Shown here: positions 1 through 9,620 of the stretch, one piece after another
How the letters are laid out: each line of letters opens with the position of its first letter
How positions within the stretch are numbered: the stretch's first letter is position 1
Assembly (NCBI RefSeq): GCF_014636635.1
Contig: NZ_BMEO01000001.1
Location: forward strand, 372,001-436,000
Reading direction: 5' to 3'
DNA length: 64,000 nucleotides
From: Marinicella pacifica
Lineage (GTDB): Bacteria > Pseudomonadota > Gammaproteobacteria > Xanthomonadales > Marinicellaceae
Made by a program: the position numbers and the translations under genes
The notes under the pieces: generated by a model
Told to the model about the DNA's origin: nothing
The model's database searches: none
The model's input: only the letters and a program-made list of their open reading frames with translations

Positions 1-127
1 ACTGTGAAGCAAACCAGGCCATAACCAGCGTTGTTATAAATAACAGACCGAGTAACAGTTTTTTGTGGCCAAACAAACCGTTGGCCAGGCTTTCAGTGCG
101 TGTTGTTTTATTCTGTTTTGTGTTCAT
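1..127 (-). CDS. RND/MMPL-family exporter, N-terminal fragment (cut by window edge)
   Basis: Only the first 42 or so codons are in the window; the gene runs off the left edge. The ATG at 127 starts a polar, Lys/Thr-rich stretch followed by a hydrophobic segment (KLLLGLLFITTLVMAWF), the usual cytoplasmic tail and first membrane helix of an RND transporter. The family call rests mainly on context: Ycf48-like, DUF1329 and DUF1302 genes are commonly followed by an MMPL-type RND exporter in gammaproteobacteria. It starts 12 bp after the Ycf48-like gene stops, so it is probably in the same transcript. The fragment alone would not identify the family. Confidence 0.6.
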   Translation of the reverse strand, partial: MNTKQNKTTRTESLANGLFGHKKLLLGLLFITTLVMAWFASQ

Positions 128-139
128 GTTTAACCTCTT

Positions 140-1084
140 TTAGGGCGTATCTAAAGATTGTATATCTGTGCCTTCTTCACCCAGTAATAACATTTTACTA
201 CCATTGTCTAAAACCAATACCGCACCATAATCATCACCAATTTCAAGTGCTGAACTTCCTGACAAGGTGGTTAACTGACCGTCTCGGTAGCGCACTCTGG
301 CACCATTGGCGCCCACCAAAATCAATTCGCTTGGGTTTAACTGGTCACCGCCAAATAAACTGCTGAGGTTACTGTTGGGAACATTCTGCCAGGATTGTCC
401 CTGATCCTGAGAAACCAGAACATGGCCACGTAAACCAAACATAACCACTTCATCGGATAAAGCCAAAACACCAAACATCGAGCCGGGATAGGGCAATTCA
501 ATAACATCCCAGGATTCGCCTGCATCCGCACTCATAAATCCGTAACCCGCTTCACCGGCGATATATAAATAACCATCTTCAGATTGGGTGATGTCATTTA
601 AGTGGTAATCCAGCTCATCATGAATAATGTCATCCTGCCAGTTCTCCCCGCCATCATGGGTGGTCAGGATTGTGCCATAAGCGCCAATGGCAAAACCACT
701 CTTATCATCAATAAAGTAGGCCGATAATAAGGGTAGCTGACGGTCCGGATCATAAAACTGCAACGTCCAGCTCTCCCCGCCATCCGCACTGTAAATGATT
801 GAAGTGTCATGACCAACGGCCCAAACAGACTGTCCCACTGAAACCACTTTAGTCAAAAGGACATTGATAGGAACATGTTCAATTTGTCGCCAGCTTTTAC
901 CCTGGTCTGAACTTTTCAGAACATGTCCATGTTCACCAACAGCCACAATACCATCATCAACCTGAGTGGCTGACAGTAACAAGACTTTATCGGACAATGG
1001 CATCATTTGACTGACTTCCTGTGCACCTAAACCCACAGCCATTAAACAACATGCCAATGCTGTCATTAACCTTTTTATCATCAT
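140..1084 (-). CDS. Ycf48-like BNR-repeat beta-propeller, exported
   Basis: A 314-residue protein with a signal peptide (MMIKRLMTALACCLMAVGLG, cleaved near AQE). At least five Asp-box/BNR motifs of the form SxDxGxxW are visible: SSDQGKSW, SADGGESW, THDGGENW, SADAGESW and SQDQGQSW, spaced as in the blades of a beta-propeller. The closest named family is Ycf48/HCF136, a photosystem II assembly factor in cyanobacteria; in non-photosynthetic proteobacteria the same fold is found next to DUF1302/DUF1329/RND genes, with no settled function. The start is the first of two consecutive ATGs behind a GGGGA stretch. It sits between DUF1329 (separated by a likely terminator) and the RND exporter (12 bp). 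Confidence 0.8.
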   Translation of the reverse strand: MMIKRLMTALACCLMAVGLGAQEVSQMMPLSDKVLLLSATQVDDGIVAVGEHGHVLKSSDQGKSWRQIEHVPINVLLTKVVSVGQSVWAVGHDTSIIYSADGGESWTLQFYDPDRQLPLLSAYFIDDKSGFAIGAYGTILTTHDGGENWQDDIIHDELDYHLNDITQSEDGYLYIAGEAGYGFMSADAGESWDVIELPYPGSMFGVLALSDEVVMFGLRGHVLVSQDQGQSWQNVPNSNLSSLFGGDQLNPSELILVGANGARVRYRDGQLTTLSGSSALEIGDDYGAVLVLDNGSKMLLLGEEGTDIQSLDTP

Positions 1085-1186
1085 AATTTCGTCCCCATTT
1101 GTGGATAAATAGCCGTGCTGTTTTTTTAAATAACAATCATCGGCATCTTAAAAACACCTTTTCATTTCTTTTCTGAGGTGGTTGAT

Positions 1187-1221
1187 ATAAAAAAGGCCAA
1201 AGGCAGATGCCCATGGCCTTT
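1187..1221 (-). terminator. Rho-independent terminator after the DUF1329 gene
   Basis: Read on the minus strand, AAAGGCCA (1221-1214) and TGGCCTTT (1199-1192) form an 8-bp stem with a 14-nt loop, followed by a run of six T overall. It lies just downstream of the DUF1329 stop codon and before the Ycf48-like gene, so it may split or weaken the operon. Confidence 0.7.
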
Positions 1222-1246
1222 GCGTTAAGCCACCCTGAGAAAATAA

Positions 1247-2611
1247 CTACCTGCGACCACGTTTGCGCAGCGCACTGGGTGAGTAATTGCTTTCATCCAG
1301 TGGGGTGTTAAAGGTGTTCACCTGATCTTGATTATCTAAACCAACCGCAATGTATCGACCGGATTGTAAATCATGGTGTGACTCAATGGTTGACCAGAAA
1401 GTCGGCACATCATAGTAGTTAATGCTGTGTGCTTCTGAAAAGCGCCAAATATCACCACGGCTGTCATAATGATCAATTAAAAGGATTTGATAACTGTCTT
1501 CGTCTAAATAAAACGTACGGCGACTGTTGATGTGGCGAAATCCTTCGCGTAATTTGGCATCAACCACATGAACACGGTGTAATTCGTATCGCATATAGCT
1601 TGGATCCAAATGACCCGGTTTAATCATGTCACCAATCATGGAGTCACTGCTGTGTGCTTTATATGAGTTATATGGCACATACATTTCTTTGGTTCCCACA
1701 AATTCCCAGGTAAACCGATCCATGGCACCATTGAACATGTCAATCATATCACTGGTGCGCAAACCATCAGAGGCTGTACCGGGGTTGTCATAGGCCACAT
1801 TGGGGGCGCGTCTTACACGGCGTTGTCCGGGATTATAAATCCAGGCTTTACGTGGGGATTCGGTTTGGTTCATGGTTTCATACACCAACAAAATCTCACC
1901 GGCCAACCGTGCAGGGGCTTCAACCACTTGGTAGAAATATAACAAAATATTGTCAATGTCATCGATGGTATTTCCCGGCACATAATATTTGCCATAGAGC
2001 TCTTCACGCAGACGTACCAATGTGTAGTTTCCACCGGTGGTAACGGCGGCTTGGTTGTTGTAACGAACACCACCGGTACCTTTGTATTTCAGCTTATGGT
2101 TAAACATCAATTCATAGGCATTTTCCGGAAATGGGAATGGAAATCCTATGGCTACATTTTCAACCCCTTCACCATTGGCCACCAATGTACCGGTTTTACC
2201 GTTTTCGATGGTTTTTTCATAAACTTGCTCAGGAAAAGATGCACTTCGGCGGGTTGTGTAAACCGGCATTTTAAATGTATCCGGGTAACGCTCAAACATC
2301 GCGATCTGACCGACCGATAATTGATCTTGATAGTCTTTAAAGTTACTGCTGTCAATGGTGAATAAGACTTTGTCATCCGCAAAAGGATCCGGATGATGAT
2401 CACCCGGTTGATAGCCGGCCGGTGGTTTGGTGATACCACCGGTCCAAGCCGGAATGGTACCCGCTTCATTGCCCGCTCGTACCGAACCCATAGGAGTGAG
2501 GTCGTTAGATAATCTGTCAATTTCATCCGGTTTCGGACCGGCATAAGCCACAGTCATGGCCATGGACAGACCGGTTAAGCCGGTGATTAATGTTCTGGTT
2601 AATGATTTCAT
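1247..2611 (-). CDS. DUF1329 domain protein, exported
   Basis: A 454-residue protein with a signal peptide (start MKSLTRTLITGLTGLSMA, cleavage near AYAG). The mature start (PDEIDRLSNDLTPMGSVRAGN, then IPAWTGG) and the interior (GQRRVRRAPN, then a DMIDMFNGAMDRF stretch) are hallmarks of DUF1329. This family is related to periplasmic lipoprotein- or lipid-carrier folds and nearly always accompanies DUF1302. The usual reading is a periplasmic partner that moves hydrophobic molecules to or from the outer membrane; no substrate can be read from sequence. An AGGTAG ribosome-binding site precedes the ATG. It lies 15 bp after the DUF1302 gene, in the same operon. Confidence 0.88.
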   Translation of the reverse strand: MKSLTRTLITGLTGLSMAMTVAYAGPKPDEIDRLSNDLTPMGSVRAGNEAGTIPAWTGGITKPPAGYQPGDHHPDPFADDKVLFTIDSSNFKDYQDQLSVGQIAMFERYPDTFKMPVYTTRRSASFPEQVYEKTIENGKTGTLVANGEGVENVAIGFPFPFPENAYELMFNHKLKYKGTGGVRYNNQAAVTTGGNYTLVRLREELYGKYYVPGNTIDDIDNILLYFYQVVEAPARLAGEILLVYETMNQTESPRKAWIYNPGQRRVRRAPNVAYDNPGTASDGLRTSDMIDMFNGAMDRFTWEFVGTKEMYVPYNSYKAHSSDSMIGDMIKPGHLDPSYMRYELHRVHVVDAKLREGFRHINSRRTFYLDEDSYQILLIDHYDSRGDIWRFSEAHSINYYDVPTFWSTIESHHDLQSGRYIAVGLDNQDQVNTFNTPLDESNYSPSALRKRGRR

Positions 2612-2626
2612 AGAATACTACCTGCC

Positions 2627-4489
2627 TTAGAATGAATATTTAATGTTAAATGAAGCAAAATCCCGATCGGATATCAGGTTATAAATACCTGCACCGGAAA
2701 AACGGGTGTAGCTTAAATCTGCACTCCATTTTTCAAGATATGTACCATTAACACCCAAAGTTAAAGACTTTCTGCCTTCCACAAAGTTCCCGCCCGGGCC
2801 CGGGGTTGTGCCATTAACATCATGATTAAAGGCAATCCGCGGAGAGATATTCCAGGGTGAGCCAAAGGCACCAAAATAATCAAATCGGGCCGCCATGCGA
2901 TAGCCCCAGGAAAAGTCTGTGGCAAAACCGGCCGCCGGTTCAGTCACCGGATTGCGGCCACTGCCACCTGTTTCTGTCGAAGCCCCACCGCCTGTATCGG
3001 TGCCCGGCCCGTTATAACGTAAAACATCCTGTGCGGGTAAATCCCATACATTGGTAAATCCAACCTCAGCGACCAAAGCAATGGAGTCTGCTTTAAAGAA
3101 ATCATTTGGGCCAAACAACTTGGTTGTCGTTAACTGAAGTTGTGAAACCTTATGACGTTCCCAGCCTCTGACGTAGTCTTGTGGTTCGAAATTACCCAAT
3201 TGCGAGGTAAACCGGTTATAGGGTGCTTCAATCAATGGATTAAGCGGAGACAGTGCTGCAAACAACACTTCCACGTCATCAATCTGTAATGGCATATTAT
3301 CACGATGAGATAATTCACCTTGCAGGGCCCAGCCGATATTCGGAATAACTGTATTAAAGCTTATTCCATACAGATCAATGTCTTCAGGATATTCAGTAAA
3401 ATAGGCACCTGAGTTCGGTGATGAAGGACTGGTGCCCCGATTTGGATCACCCAGAGCGACACCACTGATTAACGGAAAACGTGAATGGTAATTTAAGTAA
3501 TAAAACCCGAACTCTGTGTTATTTAAGGGTTCAGAGAAATATTTAAATGAAAGACCATACTGACCACTATCACTGGCACCGGGCACCTGTTTTCGCTGAA
3601 TAGAAAAATCTCTGGTTTGTTGAACCAGCGCGTCTGTGCCCGGAAGTGACTGCAAATAGGGTATTAATGAGTATTCTGGAATAATACCAAAGCCCAATGC
3701 CACGTACTCACCACCCGGTGTGGCAAAATCATTGGTACCAAAATAGGTGCCTGCCGGATCCGGATCGGTTTGTTCAAATTCAAACAGATAAACCGCTTCC
3801 ATCGATAAGTTTTCGGTCAGACTTGATGAAAAGGAAATCATGTCAATCGGCAGAAACGCTTCTTTCAATTCGGCACCGGCCACCCGGATTTTAGACACAT
3901 CAATCGGGTTAATCACATTAATGCCCTGTTGAATGAATGTCGATTCACCCCAACTCACCACCTGTCGGCCTAATCGAACCGACGCATATTGATCGCCAAT
4001 ATCGAAATCTTTATAGACGTAGGCATCTAACAGCCTGAATTTTTCGCCCACAAATTCTCTGGCCGTGGGTGACAAATCTTCTCGATCGGCGTTTTCAAAA
4101 TCATAAAAATAATTAACCCGGAAAAAACCGCCCCAGGTATTATAAGAAAAGGCGATGTCACTGGTGAGTTTGATGGCATTAGAAAATAAATCACCATCAT
4201 CATAGTTTAAGTTCCCATCATCTGAATTAATTGACCAGCGACCCGGTGCGGCAATGCGGTCGTCTAAATCGCCCAAAGCGACAAAGGGGTTTAAATTGGA
4301 TTTACCCACCAGACGGTCGTCTCGTTCTTCAACACGCACCGAGGCACCATAGGAAATGGTGGTGTCAATGCTAAAAGTCAAATCGCCTTTATACCAGGTT
4401 TTTGCCAAACCACCGGTTGAAACCGATAAGGCCGCCATCATCATGGCAGCCTGTAATGGCTTGAGCATCAGTTTTTTATTGTGAGTCAT
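2627..4489 (-). CDS. DUF1302 domain protein, predicted outer-membrane protein
   Basis: About 620 residues. The mature part begins AKTWYKGDLTFSIDTTISYG, includes RLGRQVVSWGES and the phrase INVINPIDVSKIRV, and ends with an aromatic KYSF, all typical of DUF1302 beta-barrel proteins. The reading frame is open further upstream: an ATG at 4525 also has a strong GGAGG site that overlaps the end of the lipase gene. I chose the ATG at 4489 because it has its own GGAG and gives a normal signal peptide (MTHNKKLMLKPLQAAMMMAA). Function is not established; the family is thought to transport lipids or other hydrophobic compounds together with DUF1329 and an RND pump. Confidence 0.85.
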   Translation of the reverse strand: MTHNKKLMLKPLQAAMMMAALSVSTGGLAKTWYKGDLTFSIDTTISYGASVRVEERDDRLVGKSNLNPFVALGDLDDRIAAPGRWSINSDDGNLNYDDGDLFSNAIKLTSDIAFSYNTWGGFFRVNYFYDFENADREDLSPTAREFVGEKFRLLDAYVYKDFDIGDQYASVRLGRQVVSWGESTFIQQGINVINPIDVSKIRVAGAELKEAFLPIDMISFSSSLTENLSMEAVYLFEFEQTDPDPAGTYFGTNDFATPGGEYVALGFGIIPEYSLIPYLQSLPGTDALVQQTRDFSIQRKQVPGASDSGQYGLSFKYFSEPLNNTEFGFYYLNYHSRFPLISGVALGDPNRGTSPSSPNSGAYFTEYPEDIDLYGISFNTVIPNIGWALQGELSHRDNMPLQIDDVEVLFAALSPLNPLIEAPYNRFTSQLGNFEPQDYVRGWERHKVSQLQLTTTKLFGPNDFFKADSIALVAEVGFTNVWDLPAQDVLRYNGPGTDTGGGASTETGGSGRNPVTEPAAGFATDFSWGYRMAARFDYFGAFGSPWNISPRIAFNHDVNGTTPGPGGNFVEGRKSLTLGVNGTYLEKWSADLSYTRFSGAGIYNLISDRDFASFNIKYSF

Positions 4490-4535
4490 ATTTGTTACTC
4501 CACACTTTTTAGTTTGAATAGTCATTGCAGCCTCC

Positions 4536-6644
4536 TTATTGCACAACACTGGTGTCAGTAATATTAACCGTGGTGCCCATGGTTGCCTGGAACGCAGCCA
4601 GTTGACGCTGCATTTCCTGCGTGGCTGCTAAAGAGGCCACCGGTGACAATAAACTGCCATGATCACCTTCGGTAAAGCGCACCGCACCATCAATACCGGC
4701 GGCATCAAAAGCCGATTCTGAATAGGCAGTCAGACCCATCACCGCAATTAGTGGTTCGGTCCCGGATAAAGGTGCACCTTGTACCCGGTTGGTAACCACT
4801 TGATCACCCAAGATTTCATGCAGCAAGACATTGTTCACTAAACTGGCTTTGGCGCCATGATTAACCGGATCCGCCGAATCAATAACAGTCTGGGTCGCCA
4901 GCATAAACAGATTAAATGCTGTGGTGCCCTGCTCAACACCGGCAGCAGCCAGTCCGGCCACTATGCGCGGACCAAACGTGGGTGAACCCAGTAACAGATT
5001 GGCAATCCCGCCACCGGGTGCCGACAACACGGCACTGTTGACATCGGGATTAAAAGCCAAATAATTTACACCGGTCATGGCACCAAGCGATTGTCCGGCA
5101 AAACTCACCTGACTGCTGTCAAAATCACCGGCTTGATCGCCGTCAATATCCATCAACGGGAGATTAGATGTCAGGGTAAACAAGTCGGCCACACCCTGAC
5201 GAACATTATCCCGGGAAACCAGTAGATTTTGTAAATTAATATAATGCGCACCGGAACCGTCAATCATACCATCGGCACCCGGGGCGCCACTGGCATTGTC
5301 GGTGTAGTCCACATTAAAGGTGCGCTCAGAAGCCACGGCACCGAATGGTGTATTACCGATATAAAAAGGACTTTGTGTATCGGTAAGACCATGTAAAGGC
5401 AGATCTATCGCCACCACGGCCACACCAATTGACGCCATGGTGTCGGCCAAAGCCAGCATGTCGGTCCGGTTACGGGTAATGCCGTGCTGAAAAATCATCA
5501 CAGGCCACCCTGATGCCGGTTTACTCATACCTGAATTGGCGTTCGGCACCGTCATTAATACCGGAATTTGTTGCATGGAATTGGCCACCGGAACCGGATT
5601 GGCAAAGGTCACATGTTGTGAAGTCGGATCCAAACCAGCCTGATCAAACGGTGGTGCATAGCCACCGGGAGCTGCCTGCCAAAAGGTGTTTAACGGTGCA
5701 ATCGGATTGGCTTGAGACGGCGCGCCCAAATAATAAGGTGTCGACATAATCCCGATGTAAATATCGGCAATTCCGGCACCTCCGATTAACTGCGTTGTTG
5801 CACCGGTGGGTGCCAGCGTGGTTGCGGTACTACCGGAAATACTTTGTACTGCCGCCAGCACCGGTGAAATTGATTGGGTAGTCATGGTCCAGGACAACAC
5901 AATGGTGTCCGGATTAACACCCTGAGAGGCGGCCGCCGCTTCCTGGGCATTAGTCAGTTGTCGCAAAGGCTCCAATGCGTTGGCAGTGGCATTATCTAAC
6001 AAAGGATCGGTGCTTTGTCCATTACCATCCACCAGAGGAGAGGTTCTTTTGGCCAGAAAATAGGTCTGACTCGGGGTGGCGGCATTGCCGTCACTGTCAG
6101 TAATGCCTTCTGTCAAAACCGCCATGTACGATGTTAATTCCTGCAAGGGTTTTAACGGCACAATATTGAGGCTTGTATCATTCGCCACAGCCACAAAATC
6201 CTGACCAAATACCAGTTGTCTCTTGACACCGGTTACGGCACCACCGGGACCGGTTAAGGACACTTCATAGATTTTTACGCTACCGGGATTAACGGATGCG
6301 GGGGCAATCGGGACCGAGAAATTGGTGGCCCAGGGTGCAACGGTACTGAAACCGTCTAAACCATTCAATGCGACCAAAGGATCAGAGTAATCGGTCGGAT
6401 CAGCCACCGGAATATTTAAGGTTAAATCCGTGGTCCCTTTTAAAAACAAATTGGTCGGAATCGGCACTTTGGTGGGGTCACCTGATGCCGGATCAAAAAC
6501 AGCGGTGATAACACCGGTTACCACGCCGCCGCCGGGGTTGGTTGCCGGCGGTGCATCGGTGGCACGCGGCGCGTTACTGCTGCTGCTACAAGCTTGGATA
6601 AAAACAACAGCGGTTAATAAGAGTAAACGTAGGCTAAATTTCAT
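4536..6644 (-). CDS. VolA/Pla-1-type lipase, outer-membrane lipoprotein
   Basis: A 702-residue alpha/beta hydrolase. The N-terminus (MKFSLRLLLLTAVVFIQACSSSS) carries a lipobox ending at Cys19, so the protein is lipid-anchored. The following region (AVFDPASGDPTKVPIPTNLF) matches the N-terminal domain of the bacterial virulence lipase family that includes Vibrio VolA and Pla-1. The nucleophile elbow is GQSLGAM (GxSxG), after a conserved MIFQHGITRNR oxyanion region; a late Asp-His pair (EGDHGSLLSP) probably completes the triad. VolA is a surface lysophospholipase co-transcribed with fadL in Vibrio; here the gene is the first of an operon with DUF1302 and DUF1329, suggesting linked lipid hydrolysis and transport. 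Substrate is inferred. Confidence 0.85.
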   Translation of the reverse strand: MKFSLRLLLLTAVVFIQACSSSSNAPRATDAPPATNPGGGVVTGVITAVFDPASGDPTKVPIPTNLFLKGTTDLTLNIPVADPTDYSDPLVALNGLDGFSTVAPWATNFSVPIAPASVNPGSVKIYEVSLTGPGGAVTGVKRQLVFGQDFVAVANDTSLNIVPLKPLQELTSYMAVLTEGITDSDGNAATPSQTYFLAKRTSPLVDGNGQSTDPLLDNATANALEPLRQLTNAQEAAAASQGVNPDTIVLSWTMTTQSISPVLAAVQSISGSTATTLAPTGATTQLIGGAGIADIYIGIMSTPYYLGAPSQANPIAPLNTFWQAAPGGYAPPFDQAGLDPTSQHVTFANPVPVANSMQQIPVLMTVPNANSGMSKPASGWPVMIFQHGITRNRTDMLALADTMASIGVAVVAIDLPLHGLTDTQSPFYIGNTPFGAVASERTFNVDYTDNASGAPGADGMIDGSGAHYINLQNLLVSRDNVRQGVADLFTLTSNLPLMDIDGDQAGDFDSSQVSFAGQSLGAMTGVNYLAFNPDVNSAVLSAPGGGIANLLLGSPTFGPRIVAGLAAAGVEQGTTAFNLFMLATQTVIDSADPVNHGAKASLVNNVLLHEILGDQVVTNRVQGAPLSGTEPLIAVMGLTAYSESAFDAAGIDGAVRFTEGDHGSLLSPVASLAATQEMQRQLAAFQATMGTTVNITDTSVVQ

Positions 6645-6848
6645 TCATTTGTCCCCAAAAAAATTATTGCCTATTATCTTACGAATTTATGGGCTTAAAT
6701 TACAAGCAGAATTATTAAAAAAACATTAAATTAAGGGGCTGTTTTGTTACAAACGATTGTTTTAAAGGACCCCTGCCTGTCATCAGTCCGTAAATCAGCT
6801 TGACGGCAGTCCCATTATTATTTTAAAAATGTTCTTAAAGACTCAATA

Positions 6849-7814
6849 TCAGCTGTTTTGTGCGGTAAAACCCATGACCTGGTTGAGCTTATCCAGACCC
6901 AATAAACACATCAACAAACGCTCAATTCCTATGGCCACACCTGAACAATCAGGCAAACCATGCCTCAACGCAGTTAACAAGTTTTCATCGAACTGTAATG
7001 TGGGTTTGTGCTGCTGTTTTCGCCACAACAGATCCTGTTCAAAGCGTTGCCTTTGCAGCTGAGCATCTGACAATTCCCGGTAACCGTTGGCCAGTTCAAT
7101 ACCTCGAAACAAATATTCAAAACGCAGACAACAGGCGGGATCGTCAGGATGTGGCTGTGCCAATGCCGCCTGTTCAATGGGAAAATGATAAACCAACACG
7201 CCATCCTTTTCGGTTAAACTTGGTTGAACCATCAGCGCAAAGACATAATCCAGTGCCTGTGATCGGCTCAGCACATTACCCCGGTAACCATGTTGCCGAC
7301 ACAATTTATTCAAGTACTCGCAAGAAACATCAAACGGGTCAACTTGGGCACAGGAGATAAACAACTCCTGATAACTGATAGATTCCGTCGCGGCTGTTTT
7401 TTTATGAAAATGCGAAGCCATTGACTGAATAAAGTCATCCACCTCATTCATGAGCTGTTGCAAATCAAAGTCCAGGCGATACCATTCCAGTAGGGTGAAT
7501 TCAGGATTATGAAGATCACCACATTCTTCCCGACGAAAAACAGGGGCAATCTCAAAAATATCACCACTGCCTGAAGCCAACAGCCGTTTATGAAAAAACT
7601 CAGGCGATGTGCGCAAAAAAGCGGCTTTGTTTGTGCCCACAATCGGTTCTGTCGAAAACACTTCTATGTGCTGATCCGTGTTGGCGGCTGATGATAATAT
7701 CGGTGTTTGCACTTCCAGTACATTGCGTTCAGCAAAAAAAGATCTGATTTTAGACAGTAAAAAAGCCCGTTGTTGCAAGCGCTCCAACGGGCTTTGAAAA
7801 GACCAACTGTGCAT
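6849..7814 (-). CDS. epmA: EF-P (R)-beta-lysine ligase EpmA
   Basis: A 321-residue paralogue of the class II lysyl-tRNA synthetase catalytic core, lacking the anticodon-binding domain, as expected for EpmA (GenX/PoxA). It attaches (R)-beta-lysine to a conserved lysine of elongation factor P. Motif 2 is seen as FRREECGDLHNPEFTLLEWY and motif 3 as GVAIGIERLLMCLLG. The gene starts in the stop codon of efp (TAGTGATG): a GTG at 7817 and an ATG at 7814 are both possible; the ATG is taken here. With no strong ribosome-binding site, translation is probably coupled to efp. Together with efp and epmB this makes a complete modification set. Confidence 0.95.
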   Translation of the reverse strand: MHSWSFQSPLERLQQRAFLLSKIRSFFAERNVLEVQTPILSSAANTDQHIEVFSTEPIVGTNKAAFLRTSPEFFHKRLLASGSGDIFEIAPVFRREECGDLHNPEFTLLEWYRLDFDLQQLMNEVDDFIQSMASHFHKKTAATESISYQELFISCAQVDPFDVSCEYLNKLCRQHGYRGNVLSRSQALDYVFALMVQPSLTEKDGVLVYHFPIEQAALAQPHPDDPACCLRFEYLFRGIELANGYRELSDAQLQRQRFEQDLLWRKQQHKPTLQFDENLLTALRHGLPDCSGVAIGIERLLMCLLGLDKLNQVMGFTAQNS

Positions 7815-7816
7815 CA

Positions 7817-8389
7817 CTATTGTTTGACCCGGTTCACATATTCACCACTGCGGGTATCCACTTTTATCACTTCACCCTGCGGCACAAACAAAGGCACATT
7901 CACCACCGCCCCAGTTTCTAAAGTGGCGGGTTTGCTGCCGCCGCCTGAGGTGTCTCCACGCACGCCGGGATCGGTTTCGGTGATGGTGAGTTCAACAAAA
8001 TTAGGCGGCATCACCAGAATCGGTACATTGTTCCATAAAGTAATCATGCACATGTCCTGCTCTTTGAGCCATTTACTCTGATCTCCGACGGCTTCTTTGG
8101 AAGCCTGAAACTGCTCAAAGCTCTCAGGATCCATAAAATGGAAAAAATCACTGTCACTGTATAAAAACTGCATTTCAGTTTCCAAGACATCAGCGGCATC
8201 GACTTTTTCACCGGATTTAAAGGTACGCTCAATCACCCGCCCGGTTTTTAAATTTCTGACTTTAACCCGGTTAAACGCCTGGCCTTTGCCCGGTTTGACC
8301 TCTTGATTTTCAACAATACTGCATGGGTCACCGTCAAGCATAATTTTAAGACCGTTTTTGAATTGATTGGTGCTGTAAGTGTCTGACAC
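7817..8389 (-). CDS. efp: Elongation factor P
   Basis: A 190-residue EF-P, which relieves ribosome stalling at polyproline stretches. The start is a GTG at 8389 preceded at 5 nt by AGGAG; the frame stays open far upstream but that part has no EF-P similarity. The N-terminus ([19 protein letters not shown]) is conserved and the loop KPGKGQAF carries the modified lysine at residue 35 (equivalent to E. coli Lys34). The C-terminal OB domain ends [13 protein letters not shown]. The gene directly precedes and touches epmA and is divergent from epmB, so substrate and modifying enzymes are clustered. Confidence 0.96.
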   Translation of the reverse strand: MSDTYSTNQFKNGLKIMLDGDPCSIVENQEVKPGKGQAFNRVKVRNLKTGRVIERTFKSGEKVDAADVLETEMQFLYSDSDFFHFMDPESFEQFQASKEAVGDQSKWLKEQDMCMITLWNNVPILVMPPNFVELTITETDPGVRGDTSGGGSKPATLETGAVVNVPLFVPQGEVIKVDTRSGEYVNRVKQ

Positions 8390-8417
8390 AGCGACTCCTA
8401 AATAATAAAAGAACGGC

Positions 8418-8446
8418 ATTATAACACAGGCCACCTGAGTGGTTAA
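8418..8446 (-). promoter_or_regulatory. Sigma-70 promoter of efp-epmA
   Basis: On the minus strand TTAACC (8446-8441) and a perfect TATAAT (8423-8418) are separated by 17 nt and sit about 30 nt upstream of the efp GTG start. Confidence 0.65.
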
Positions 8447-8527
8447 ATGGCTTTTGTGAGTCCGGAACCGGTCTGTATTCCGGTGGTACCGCCATGCTAA
8501 AATACACGGTTTTTTACGCAACCCATT

Positions 8528-9493
8528 GTGCATAATATCTGGCAACAACAACTTAAACAGGCCCTCAGCGGCCGGACATCTGAAAAACTGCGTCAGCACC
8601 CGGATTTCAGCCATGCAGGTGACGGCCTGTTCAAAACTGTCATCACCGATGAAGTCAATACCGCGATAAAAGAATCTAGTCAACCACATGTCTTGCTGAA
8701 CCAGTTTTTACCGATCAACCGGGAAACAAACATCCATCCGGATTTTAACCAGGACCCGGTGGGCGATCACAACGCACTGGCCCAACAGGGTATCATTCAC
8801 AAGTACCACGGCCGGGTGCTGCTGGTGGCTTCCGGCAGTTGTGCCGTTAACTGCCGGTATTGTTTCAGACGCCATTTCCCCTATCAAAAACAACTTGCCT
8901 CACGGCGCAACTGGCAAGCGGTGGTGTCTTATCTGCATAACCACCCGGAAGTTCATGAAGTTATTTTAAGCGGCGGTGATCCGCTGACATTGACCACCCA
9001 AAGCTTAACTGAACTGACAGACCGGTTAATTGATTTACCTCATATCAAAACCCTGCGCATCCACAGCCGCATGGTGACCGTGCTACCTGACCGCATTGAT
9101 GGTGAATTTTTAAATTGGCTGGATGCCTTGCCCTGGCGAAAAGTGCTGGTAACCCACATCAATCATGCCGATGAATTAACCCACAAAGCCATGGGCAGTC
9201 TTCATCGCCTAAAACAACATTCCATCACTTTACTCAATCAAAGCGTGCTGTTAAAAAATGTGAATGATGATGCAGATACATTAATCAATCTCAGTCACAA
9301 GCTGTTTGATGAAGGTGTTTTACCTTATTACCTACATCTTTTTGACCGGGTTCAAAACGCCGCTCATTTTGAGGTGTCTTTAAGCCGGGCGCAACGTATA
9401 TATGCCCGCATGCGATCACAGTTACCCGGTTATTTGTTGCCTAAACTGGTTAAAGAAGAAGCCGGCGAGCATTCAAAAACGCCCTTGATATAA
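8528..9493 (+). CDS. epmB: EF-P lysine 2,3-aminomutase EpmB (radical SAM)
   Basis: A 321-residue radical-SAM enzyme that converts L-lysine to (R)-beta-lysine for EF-P modification. The iron-sulfur cluster motif CxxxCxxC is CAVNCRYC (Cys105, 109, 112), followed by FRRHFPYQ, and the SAM-binding GGDP is in [10 protein letters not shown]. The size fits the short EpmB type rather than clostridial lysine aminomutases of over 400 residues. The start is a GTG at 8528 without an obvious ribosome-binding site. It is divergent from efp-epmA across a 138-bp spacer that contains the efp promoter. Confidence 0.94.
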   Translation: MHNIWQQQLKQALSGRTSEKLRQHPDFSHAGDGLFKTVITDEVNTAIKESSQPHVLLNQFLPINRETNIHPDFNQDPVGDHNALAQQGIIHKYHGRVLLVASGSCAVNCRYCFRRHFPYQKQLASRRNWQAVVSYLHNHPEVHEVILSGGDPLTLTTQSLTELTDRLIDLPHIKTLRIHSRMVTVLPDRIDGEFLNWLDALPWRKVLVTHINHADELTHKAMGSLHRLKQHSITLLNQSVLLKNVNDDADTLINLSHKLFDEGVLPYYLHLFDRVQNAAHFEVSLSRAQRIYARMRSQLPGYLLPKLVKEEAGEHSKTPLI

Positions 9494-9620
9494 GCCTGAT
9501 TTACATGCAACCATCAACCCGCATCCCACAAATTGCTTTTTGCCTGACTTCTTTTATTCTTACACAATGACTATAATGGTCAGGTATTCTAAAATTCATT
9601 AGACAAACAGGAGTGATTTC

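Noticed and set aside
8390..8689. 100-residue N-terminal extension of EF-P
   Set aside because: The family starts at the GTG at 8389 with AGGAG; the extension covers the efp promoter and the epmB start.
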